Shown: positions 32,673 to 38,529 of the stretch, in pieces
Position numbering within the stretch: the stretch's first letter is position 1
How the letters are laid out: each line of letters begins with the position of its first letter
Source: a virus
Virus record (IMG/VR): IMGVR_UViG_3300048837_000263
Coordinates: 1 to 42,101 of that record
Strand: one strand, 5' to 3'
Length of the DNA stretch: 42,101 bases
Notes under the pieces: model-generated
Seen by the model: only the letters and a program-made list of their open reading frames with translations
Databases searched by the model: none
What the model was told of the DNA's origin: nothing
Translations under genes and position numbers: made by a program

Positions 32673-33492
32673 CGTTCCCATAACCTCACCACCACGTGCG
32701 GAGCTGTCGTTGACACGGCTGAACATGACGGTCGTGCGCGAGCTAGCGTCCTACAAGCGCGACGTTCTGCGGGCCTACAACGACCTGATTCGCAAAACTC
32801 GAATGGACGACGCGACAACGCGGACGCTCATCACCGAGCTCAAACGAAAATATACGAAGTGGTTCGCCGGCCATGAGGACACCGCCAAGCGAGCGATCGA
32901 GGCGATTAACGTCGCGGCGCAGTTCGGTAATATGGTGCGCTTCAACGCAAACATCGAGAAAAAATTAAACTCGATGGGCAAGCCGGAGCTCGTAAAATCG
33001 TTTGCGATTGATCGCGAAGAGGGCATTCCGAAGCTGATATCGCGACAGTGGCAGGACATGCAGCTCGCACTGATCAAGAAGGACGGTTCGCCAGGCGCAT
33101 TCGATACGCCTTCAATCCCCAAGCTCCACTTTGAGAGATTGGAGAGGCTCGTGCAGGAAGCCGTGCATAGCGGACTTCGACGCGAAGAGCTGCAAGAACA
33201 ACTGGCTCGCCTTGACGGGGTATCAGCGCGACGTGCCGAGGTCATCGCCCGCGACCAGGTCAATAAATACAACGGCAAGATGACTCAGGCGCGAACGAAA
33301 CACCTCGGCATCACGCACTATTTTTGGCGGACGGTCGGCGATGAATCGGTGAGACCGGAGCACGTCGCACGCAACGGCAAGCGCTTCGCGTACGACGACC
33401 CGCCAAGCGATGGCCCACCGGGGCAGCCAGTGCAGTGCAGGTGCTACGCAGATCCCGATCTCGACGCTGCGATTGAAGCGAGGTCACGATGA
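32662..33492 (+). CDS. MuF-like head morphogenesis protein
   Basis: The 276-residue product starts at TTG 32662 overlapping the portal stop (ATG 32725 is a less likely alternative). The C-terminal half has the Mu F signature: ARRAEVIARDQVNKYNGKMT, YFWRTVGDESVRPEHVARNG KRF, and GQPVQCRCYADPD with the closing CRC motif. MuF proteins ride inside the head near the portal and help assembly or ejection. No toxin domain is fused. Confidence 0.88.
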   Translation: MSRSVPITSPPRAELSLTRLNMTVVRELASYKRDVLRAYNDLIRKTRMDDATTRTLITELKRKYTKWFAGHEDTAKRAIEAINVAAQFGNMVRFNANIEKKLNSMGKPELVKSFAIDREEGIPKLISRQWQDMQLALIKKDGSPGAFDTPSIPKLHFERLERLVQEAVHSGLRREELQEQLARLDGVSARRAEVIARDQVNKYNGKMTQARTKHLGITHYFWRTVGDESVRPEHVARNGKRFAYDDPPSDGPPGQPVQCRCYADPDLDAAIEARSR

Positions 33493-33935
33493 AACAAAAA
33501 GCAAAAATAATCGAAGGGCGCGACGCCGTGATGGATATCCCAGACCCACTACTCCGTAAAATACTCGGCGAAGCTTCGCGTTCTGGAAAAAATCAGACAC
33601 GGGCAATCATCGCGTTCATGATTGTACTGGCGGGAGGCGGTGGGTCTTGGATGGTATCGACCGAAACGCAAATCGAGAAAGCTAAGAAAATAGCGGCAGA
33701 TCGTGCAGCCATTGAGGCCCGGCGCGAGGAGAGAGTCCTAGCGCAGGAAATCAAAACCGAGCGCACCGCGGAACGACTCGAAGATATTGCGGTATATTTA
33801 GTGCAGCAGGGTCGTTACGTGGAGGATATGGTGCGGGCCGTATCGCCGAAAAATGCCAAACTCCCCCCGCGCCCGCCGGGTCTCGACGCGATCGAGCGCG
33901 ACATCCAGACGGGTTCGCGGCGCGGACAGCGCTGA
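33489..33935 (+). CDS. Membrane protein with coiled coil: holin or i-spanin candidate
   Basis: The 148 residues contain one transmembrane segment (about 38-57, TRAIIAFMIVLAGGGGSWMV) after a cytoplasmic basic N-terminus, then a charged helix (about 60-105, EKAKKIAADRAAIEARREER) and a proline-rich end (LPPRPPG). N-in/C-out topology with a periplasmic coiled coil resembles inner-membrane spanins; a class III-like holin is also possible. The following gene encodes a lipoprotein, the outer-membrane partner expected for a spanin. It overlaps MuF by ATGA. Confidence 0.6.
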   Translation: MKQKAKIIEGRDAVMDIPDPLLRKILGEASRSGKNQTRAIIAFMIVLAGGGGSWMVSTETQIEKAKKIAADRAAIEARREERVLAQEIKTERTAERLEDIAVYLVQQGRYVEDMVRAVSPKNAKLPPRPPGLDAIERDIQTGSRRGQR

Positions 33936-33958
33936 AATAATCGTGGTAGATTTCACGC

Positions 33959-34240
33959 ATGCGCCTCGCCCTCATCCTGTCCGCCATGCTCCTGTCATCG
34001 TCGTGCTCATGCGCCAGTCGGCCGCCACTCGGCTCCTGCGAGGGCCTGCAGACGATCGATCGCTACCGAGACCCCTGCGGATACGCGGACGAAATCGGAC
34101 GCTGCTACGGACTGCCGGAGGCCGAGCGCGCGCGTGTGCTGGCACGATGCCGCGCGGAAATAGAGCGAACTCGCCCACGGTTGGACAGTGAGCCCCAAAC
34201 TGGGCCGTGCACCGAGGCGCAACCTGGGCCGGCCCGGTGA
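33959..34240 (+). CDS. Small lipoprotein, o-spanin candidate
   Basis: The 93-residue product begins MRLALILSAMLLSSSCSCAS: a signal peptide followed by a lipobox-like LLSSSC (C16; C18 is an alternative). The mature part is Pro/Arg/Cys-rich with six further cysteines. Short lipoproteins following a membrane protein in the lysis region are typical outer-membrane spanins. This supports a Gram-negative host. A different lipoprotein role cannot be excluded. Confidence 0.6.
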   Translation: MRLALILSAMLLSSSCSCASRPPLGSCEGLQTIDRYRDPCGYADEIGRCYGLPEAERARVLARCRAEIERTRPRLDSEPQTGPCTEAQPGPAR

Positions 34241-34292
34241 TGGGGCGCTGTCGAGCGTGGATCGTGGCGACTCACGGGCGCACACCTAGACC

Positions 34293-34565
34293 ATGCAGGA
34301 TCTAGATCTACGCTCCCTCGCAACCATTCTAGCCGACGCCACCCTCGATGCGTTCTGCCGCCGCGGCATCACTGTCGAGATACAGTCGACGCTGCGCGGC
34401 ACTCGACTTGAGCTCGTCATGATCGGGCAAGGTGAATGCCACGAAACAGCAGTGTCCATCATCTCGGACAATATACCGACCGGGCGCGTTGCCGCGTACC
34501 TACGCGCACGGCTAGATTTGCTGGCCGTGCGCTTCGCCGATGCTCGCAGCTGCGCAGTCAACTGA
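34293..34565 (+). CDS. Small unknown protein (90 aa), last rightward gene
   Basis: The product has a compact pattern (ATILADATLDAFCRRGITVE, then GTRLELVMIGQGECHETAVS) that looks like an alpha-beta fold of a real protein. I recognise no family. It is the last gene before the convergent leftward operon, and its stop overlaps the end of the leftward gene by 8 bases. The gap before it (34241-34292) holds only short GC-rich repeats such as CTGGGCC. Confidence 0.55.
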   Translation: MQDLDLRSLATILADATLDAFCRRGITVEIQSTLRGTRLELVMIGQGECHETAVSIISDNIPTGRVAAYLRARLDLLAVRFADARSCAVN

Positions 34566-35052
34566 CCTTGAGTCGCGGCTTGTAGCGACATGCGACGTCG
34601 CGAAAAACATTCGGGTCGAACGTCGCGGAAAATCCGGCTGACGCCGTGGCCCGATCGGCGATTCGTTTTGGAACGCTTCGCCCGGACTGATCGCCGGTCG
34701 ACTCGATCGCAATGACGATCGCCAAGTGGTACCCATCGCAGTACCACCTTGCGACCATCGTCTCGCGAAAGTTCGGCGCCGCAAATGCGATGTGCCCACA
34801 CGGGTGATTGACGGCAGCAAGGAAGCGCCGAACATCTAACGCGCGCTTGAAAAACGCATATTCGCCCGCGGTGATGAATGCCTTGGAGTCCAGGCGCTCA
34901 AGGTAGAAGATCGCCTGCGGCCATTTCTTGCGCATCGCGTCGATGTGCAACAACCCCTCGCATCGCGTCGACAACTCGATCTCGTCGGTCGCGGCAATGT
35001 GGCAAACGTGCCCCGGAGAATGTGCGAGGCTCAACCGTGATGGGTCAATCAT
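34558..35052 (-). CDS. Unknown protein (164 aa), last leftward gene
   Basis: No family recognised. The sequence has a cysteine/histidine-bearing beta pattern (VCHIAATDEIELSTRCEGLL, FLAAVNHPCGHIAFAAPN) and ends in a basic tail (CRYKPRLKVS). It follows the HExxH gene in an ATGA overlap, so the two are likely co-expressed and might work together. It converges with the rightward late operon with overlapping 3' ends. Confidence 0.6.
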   Translation of the reverse strand: MIDPSRLSLAHSPGHVCHIAATDEIELSTRCEGLLHIDAMRKKWPQAIFYLERLDSKAFITAGEYAFFKRALDVRRFLAAVNHPCGHIAFAAPNFRETMVARWYCDGYHLAIVIAIESTGDQSGRSVPKRIADRATASAGFSATFDPNVFRDVACRYKPRLKVS

Positions 35053-35591
35053 ACTCCCTCCAGAAACTCGATGGTCGAATCAATGATCTCTCCCTTTGAA
35101 AACAGCATCCACGGCTTGTAATTTTTCCACATCGTTTCGGCGATGTTTTTCGGCATCGCCGATGTATCGCTCCCGATCGATCGCGCAGCAAGGATGCTCA
35201 CCGCATATGCTTGCATCTCGATGATCCACCGTCCGCGACATGACGCGTATTTGCGGGCATAGGCTGCGAGGCCCGTCCTCTCGTCGCGCTTCGCATCGAC
35301 GTAGGCCCGATGCTGCAGGATGTGCACATATTCGTGGGCCAGGGTTGTCGCCTTGCGGGCGTCTGGCCGATCTGCCCATCCGTGCGTGAGCCATACGGTG
35401 CGCGTCACGGGGTCGGTCGTCGTCATGCTGGCCTTGAACGCACGCGGGCCCTTGATGCGAAGCGTGTAGCCAGATGCTCTAATGAGCGTCTCCATGCGCT
35501 GAATCATCGCTTGCGGCGTCTCGCGTGGCAAAATGTGGCCACGGTATGCGGTTGATCCGGCCTCGATTTTGTTTTGTTTCGTGATTTTCAT
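35049..35591 (-). CDS. HExxH metallopeptidase-like protein
   Basis: The 180-residue product has TTLAHEYVHILQHR: a zinc-binding HEYVH (H86, E87, H90), with a downstream Glu in RWIIEMQAYA (E125) as possible third ligand, the layout of gluzincin-like peptidases (HExxH...E). No signal peptide is visible, so it would act in the cytoplasm. A ribosome site AGGA precedes the ATG. The substrate is unknown; phage proteins of this kind may act on host or virion proteins. Many such folds have lost activity, but the motif here is intact. Confidence 0.7.
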   Translation of the reverse strand: MKITKQNKIEAGSTAYRGHILPRETPQAMIQRMETLIRASGYTLRIKGPRAFKASMTTTDPVTRTVWLTHGWADRPDARKATTLAHEYVHILQHRAYVDAKRDERTGLAAYARKYASCRGRWIIEMQAYAVSILAARSIGSDTSAMPKNIAETMWKNYKPWMLFSKGEIIDSTIEFLEGV

Positions 35592-35607
35592 GTCGATTTT
35601 CCTGGAT

Positions 35608-35817
35608 TCAGATCGTGCAATCGTCTCTCAAAATGAACCGGCACGCATCGCGGTTCGTTTCGTCTCGTTCTCGCTTGCACCGCGATCGCTTGTGCTTGCG
35701 CACGCAATGATCGAACGCAATCGCGGGGTGGTCGTGCATCATGCCCCACACTATCGCGCGGGCGATGATTGCGGAGCGTGTTTGCAGGATGGTGGCGAGG
35801 ATTAGAGTGGTGATCAT
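35608..35817 (-). CDS. Small protein with hydrophobic N-terminus (69 aa)
   Basis: The frame starts behind AGAGGG, 4 bases after the in-frame end of the ancestral cytosine methylase (35822). The first 26 residues (ITTLILATILQTRSAIIARA IVW) are hydrophobic and could be a membrane anchor or signal; the rest is His/Arg/Cys-rich (HKRSRCKRERDETNRDACRF). A plus-strand frame over the same bases is less likely as it lacks operon context. No family recognised. Confidence 0.45.
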   Translation of the reverse strand: MITTLILATILQTRSAIIARAIVWGMMHDHPAIAFDHCVRKHKRSRCKRERDETNRDACRFILRDDCTI

Positions 35818-35835
35818 TTTTTTAAACCCTCTCGC

Positions 35836-36423
35836 TTAGCAATCGAAATGCTTCAGCTGCGCACTGCGGAACCTAGCCGTCGCCGAGCGCTTCAACTCGG
35901 TCCAGCCCATTGGCCACCCCATGAACCATTCGCACCACGTCGGGTTCAGTGGGCCAGGATGACCGCCGATGCTCTCCGACAGATTTGGCCCCTGCGACCG
36001 CGCTCGCGCCCTTCGTCCGCCTCCCCGCTTCGCATCCGAGCGCGTCAATGTTGGCATCATGCAGAGCGCAGTGTGCAGTCCGTCGCCGCTTTGCTTCGTC
36101 AGCCCCTTGCGGTTGTAGTTCCCGCATTTTGTGAGAGTCGGCAGCAAGAATCCACACCCGCTCTCGTCGATGCCATGCGCCAACTGAGAACGCTCCGAGC
36201 ACACCCCACGTCGCATCATACCCGAGCGAGGCAAAATCACCGAGCACTCGGGCAAGTCCTCGGGAAACAAGGTTTGGTGAGTTCTCCACGAACGCGATTC
36301 GAGGTCGAACCTCACCGATAATTCGGGCCATCTCCGACCAGAGTCCGGAGCGGGCGCCATCAATGCCTTTGCCGCTGCCAGCCGCGGAGATGTCCTGACA
36401 CGGAAACCCGCCCGAAACGACAT
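35836..36423 (-). CDS. Overprinted second-frame gene within the cytosine methylase
   Basis: The alternative minus frame is open to 36651; the ATG at 36423 gives 195 residues. It starts MSFRAGFRVRTSP, read out of phase from the methylase PCQ motif, then RRWPELSVRFDLESRSWRTH, QTLFPEDLPECSVILPRSGM, and ends LNPTWCEWFMGWPMGWTEL then RFRSAQLKHF. I recognise this as the pattern of a stand-alone phage protein family found next to or overlapping cytosine methylases ('LNPxWVEWLMGxPxGWTDL'). Both frames being open and protein-like over some 580 bases suggests dual coding. The alternative is that this pattern merely mirrors conservation in the methylase frame. No promoter or ribosome site is evident at 36423. 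Confidence 0.5.
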   Translation of the reverse strand: MSFRAGFRVRTSPRLAAAKALMAPAPDSGRRWPELSVRFDLESRSWRTHQTLFPEDLPECSVILPRSGMMRRGVCSERSQLAHGIDESGCGFLLPTLTKCGNYNRKGLTKQSGDGLHTALCMMPTLTRSDAKRGGGRRARARSQGPNLSESIGGHPGPLNPTWCEWFMGWPMGWTELKRSATARFRSAQLKHFDC

Positions 36424-36649
36424 CAACAATGCCTCGCCATGGCTTTCCGTCGAAAGCCCGAACGTCATCCCAGATGGGGAATGGCTCAAGACTCCCGTCG
36501 TTTTGTCGCGCGACCAAGACCGCTTGGCGGTACCGATCGAACTCCACTGCGCAGACAGTTCGCCAACCAAGATGGCGTCCGGTGAGGATGCTTCCGCCTG
36601 CGCCGGCGAATAGCGCGAGCTCTCGCAAAGTCGTTTGCTCATGATCCAC
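35873..36649 (-). CDS. dcm: C5-cytosine DNA methyltransferase, truncated by an amber codon
   Basis: From GTG 36649 the 258 residues carry motif I LALFAGAGG (11-19), motif IV GGFPCQDIS (PCQ 83-85), motif VI FVENS (120-124), motif VIII RRERVW (161-166) and motif IX/X WPTEPDVVRMVHGVANGL (from about 232). The enzyme should methylate cytosines, probably against restriction. The frame stops at TAG (35875-35873) right where the family has GNGQVP or GNAVVP; beyond the TAG it continues in frame VPQCAAEAFRLLSERV to TAA at 35824-35822, so CAG to TAG is likely. Sixteen residues of motif X tail are lost unless suppressed. The segment is also overprinted by another frame. Confidence 0.88.
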   Translation of the reverse strand: MDHEQTTLRELALFAGAGGSILTGRHLGWRTVCAVEFDRYRQAVLVARQNDGSLEPFPIWDDVRAFDGKPWRGIVDVVSGGFPCQDISAAGSGKGIDGARSGLWSEMARIIGEVRPRIAFVENSPNLVSRGLARVLGDFASLGYDATWGVLGAFSVGAWHRRERVWILAADSHKMRELQPQGADEAKRRRTAHCALHDANIDALGCEAGRRTKGASAVAGAKSVGEHRRSSWPTEPDVVRMVHGVANGLDRVEALGDG

Positions 36650-36992
36650 ATTTCATCGCCTCCCGCAACCGCGTCAGTGCCCTGCGCGCATCATCCATCC
36701 GTGCGAGCTGATCTTCGTATCCGGCATAGAGCTCGTCGTGCTCAGCAATCTTGGCGGAGAGCTCCTCGATGACTATTTGCAGATTGTCCTTGCGGACCGT
36801 GGCCCACTTCGCGTCGTAGGCCGCGAGGGCTTCGCGGCCGGCTGGCGTAAGCCCCTGAACTTCGACGTCGTCGATCGCCCACGAGAAATCATCACTACCG
36901 ATGCACGGGTGGCCGATATAGTGACCGGTCCAGACGTCGAGATCGATCGCGCGGAGGATCGTTGCTTGCTCGTGTGTTAGTTCGATGGTCAT
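36639..36992 (-). CDS. Unknown protein with coiled coil (117 aa)
   Basis: The N-terminus (TIELTHEQATILRAIDLDVW and VEVQGLTPAGREALAAYDAK) looks like a small winged-helix-like or 'TxxGxxAL' domain; LTPAGREAL is typical of the wing region of such proteins. Residues about 65-112 form a coiled coil (EELSAKIAEHDELYAGYEDQ). It overlaps both neighbours (ATGA with 36989; 11 bases with the methylase). The function is unknown. Confidence 0.6.
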   Translation of the reverse strand: MTIELTHEQATILRAIDLDVWTGHYIGHPCIGSDDFSWAIDDVEVQGLTPAGREALAAYDAKWATVRKDNLQIVIEELSAKIAEHDELYAGYEDQLARMDDARRALTRLREAMKCGS

Positions 36993-37294
36993 TTCAACTC
37001 CTCCGAAACATCAATCGCAAAAACCTCGCCAAGCCTCCTCGCCACGCTCCGCCAGAGCTGCTTTTTCGTCGGCGGACTGGGCATCCGATCTTCGACAACG
37101 GCGCGCTCTGGTTCGGTGAGCTTAGCGCCCCATCCGCTGAAGACAAATTTAGGCTCGTCGCCTGTAATGGCGTAGTAGGCCGTCTCCACTGCCTGCCGCA
37201 TCGGCCAATCTGCGCCTGGTGGGATGCTTTTGGCTTCTCCAATTTTGCACCACCAGATTTTGGTTTGAACTGCGGTTTTAGTTGAATCGGTCAT
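36989..37294 (-). CDS. Conserved-looking phage protein (101 aa)
   Basis: KIWWCKIGEAKSIPPGADWP MRQAVETAYYAITGDEPKFV, FSGWGAKLTEPERAVV: a compact single domain with conserved aromatic and glycine positions ('WxCxIGE...LPxGADxPMRxAVxxAYxxITG') that I have seen in other phage early regions without a known role. It lies between the low-complexity gene and the coiled-coil gene in the same operon. Confidence 0.6.
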   Translation of the reverse strand: MTDSTKTAVQTKIWWCKIGEAKSIPPGADWPMRQAVETAYYAITGDEPKFVFSGWGAKLTEPERAVVEDRMPSPPTKKQLWRSVARRLGEVFAIDVSEELK

Positions 37295-37297
37295 TTG

Positions 37298-37831
37298 TTA
37301 ATTATCCCTCCAAAACTCCAGTTGCGCGCGAAGAAAAACAATCGTGCACTCATCGACCTTGTGATTCATTGCGAGATCCTGACCAATGCTACCAAGCCAC
37401 TCAGCGATGGTGAGAGTCGTGCATCCGATCCTAACGCAATTGCCCTTGCGCTGCGGTATCCATTCGCCGGAGCCGTCGCCGGAGCCGTAGCCTGAGCCGT
37501 AGCCGTAGCCTGAGCCTGATCCGTCGCCTGAGCCGTCGCCGGAGCCGTAGCCTGAGCCTGATCCGTCGCCTGAGCCGTCGCCGGAGCCGTAGCCAAAGCC
37601 GGAGCCGGAGCCGGAGCCGGAGCTCTCGCCGGAGCCGGAGCCGTAGCCTGAGCCGTAGCCGTAGCCTGAGCCTGATCCGTCGCCTGAGCCGTCGCCGGAG
37701 CCGTCGCCGGAGCCGGAGCCGGAGCCGGAGCTCTCGCCGGAGCCGGAGCCGTAGCCTGAGCCGTAGCCGTAGCCGGAGCCTGATCCGTAGTCGTCGCCGT
37801 AGCCGTAGCCGGAGCCCCTGAGATCAGCCAC
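37298..37831 (-). CDS. Alternating-glycine (GX)n low-complexity protein
   Basis: The 177-residue product starts at GTG 37831 behind AGGAG and overlaps the DUF6948 gene by 8 bases. Residues about 6-125 are almost strictly Gly at every second position, with Ser, Tyr, Asp, Glu or Phe between. A 25-residue block (YGYG...GESSGSG) occurs twice and GDGSGDGSG several times. A 50-residue C-terminal domain (RIGCTTLTIAEWLGSIGQDL ...ECTIVFLRAQLEFW) is ordinary globular sequence. Such a Gly/Ser/Tyr chain should be disordered, could phase-separate, or bind calcium via the Asp-rich turns. The role is unknown. Confidence 0.75.
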   Translation of the reverse strand: MADLRGSGYGYGDDYGSGSGYGYGSGYGSGSGESSGSGSGSGDGSGDGSGDGSGSGYGYGSGYGSGSGESSGSGSGSGFGYGSGDGSGDGSGSGYGSGDGSGDGSGSGYGYGSGYGSGDGSGEWIPQRKGNCVRIGCTTLTIAEWLGSIGQDLAMNHKVDECTIVFLRAQLEFWRDN

Positions 37832-38132
37832 GCCAGGCTCCTACGTCGGCGAGGGCCCTGTCCGCCGCGGGAGACAGCTCAATAATCTCACGTGCATCGC
37901 TTATGACGACAAGCGAGACTACTGGTGACAGCCGTCCGGCAGTGATCCCGCTGGCAGCGATGGACAGCGTATCGAGGGCGCCGCTGTCCCACCTCCATAT
38001 TCGCTGAGCGTCGCTCAGCGTGACCGATCGGAGCCCCGCCACGTTTCGCTTGCCCATCTTGGCAAGAGTGCCAAAAAATACGCCAGATCCTGGCGCGCGA
38101 ACTACTACTCGTTTTCCTTTTAATGACATCAT
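37824..38132 (-). CDS. DUF6948-like protein
   Basis: Start ATG 38132 follows AGGAG at six bases; the longer frame upstream is not used. The 102-residue product has LKGKRVVVRAPGSGVFFGTL, RSVTLSDAQRIWRWDSG, LDTLSIAASGITAGRLSPVV, and LVVISDAREIIELSPAADRA, the conserved layout ('VxVRsxxaGVxxGxl...lxxxRrlWxWdGaxsLsxlAxxG...xxivltdvxEIixxt') of DUF6948 phage proteins. Biochemical role unknown. Confidence 0.8.
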   Translation of the reverse strand: MMSLKGKRVVVRAPGSGVFFGTLAKMGKRNVAGLRSVTLSDAQRIWRWDSGALDTLSIAASGITAGRLSPVVSLVVISDAREIIELSPAADRALADVGAWRG

Positions 38133-38152
38133 AAATCTCCTAAGGTGCGACG

Positions 38153-38368
38153 CTATTCTGCCGGGTACTGGCGGGCGATTGCTGCGTTGGCCCACATCAC
38201 CGCAGTTTCGATGTGGGTGTGAGCGATGGATCGCTCTCGCGTGTCAGGACACGACGCGTCGATGAGCAGCGCGAGCTCCTTCGCCTTCTCGCGGATCGCC
38301 TGAAATACAGGCACGATCTCGGCGGGCGGTCGATGGTAGGTGTAGTTGTTGTCGTGATTGAGTGCCAT
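38153..38368 (-). CDS. acb2: Acb2-like anti-CBASS/anti-Thoeris cyclic-nucleotide sponge
   Basis: The 71-residue product starts at ATG 38368 behind GGAG (an in-frame TTG at 38380 is not preferred). YTYHRPPAEIVPVFQAIREKAK, LALLIDASCPDTRERSIAHT, and IETAVMWANAAIARQ match the small helical hairpin family of Acb2 (T4 Vs.4-like), including YHxP and the ending 'SxAxTxxExAVMWANAxIA'. Known members form hexamers that sequester cyclic di- and trinucleotides made by CBASS, and so block effector activation. It should act early, and it stands in the early leftward operon. The fold may also bind other cyclic messengers. Confidence 0.85.
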   Translation of the reverse strand: MALNHDNNYTYHRPPAEIVPVFQAIREKAKELALLIDASCPDTRERSIAHTHIETAVMWANAAIARQYPAE

Positions 38369-38380
38369 TTTCGTCTCCAA

Positions 38381-38529
38381 AGTGCCCCGTAACGTGGGGC
38401 ATACGGAATGGCATAGTCGCGCGCCAGTCTACGCGAGGCAAGGACTCGTTGCCCCTCAAGCCGAGTCTCTCACCTCGGTTGCGCCGTTATCGATGGGCGC
38501 TCTCTATCCCCGTCGCCGGGGCCACGCGA
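38381..38529. promoter_or_regulatory. Hairpin-rich gap between recT and acb2
   Basis: This 149-base stretch has no gene but several inverted repeats: GCCCC/GGGGC (38384-38400) just ahead of the acb2 ribosome site, GACTCG/CGAGTC (38443-38448 with 38462-38467), CCGAG/CTCGG (38461-38478), GCGCC/GGCGC (38481-38500), and CCCC/GGGG (38508-38521) next to the recT stop. None has the T-run of a terminator on the minus strand. It may be a structured leader, a processing site, or an operator region separating recombination from counter-defence genes. Confidence 0.4.

Noticed and set aside
33959-34240. Toxin or conotoxin-like reading of the Cys-rich lipoprotein
   Set aside because: The signal peptide with lipobox-like site and place after a membrane protein in the lysis region make a spanin-type role simpler.
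35533-35805. Plus-strand 90-residue frame opposite the small leftward gene
   Set aside because: It would be the only rightward gene inside the leftward operon, has no ribosome site and shows no recognisable features.
35822-35875. Genome-wide recoding of TAG to glutamine
   Set aside because: TAG ends several other genes exactly where the next gene starts (portal 32670-32672, gene 4585-5079, gene 29051-29299, RecT, pentapeptide gene), so TAG is a normal stop here; only the methylase amber is odd.
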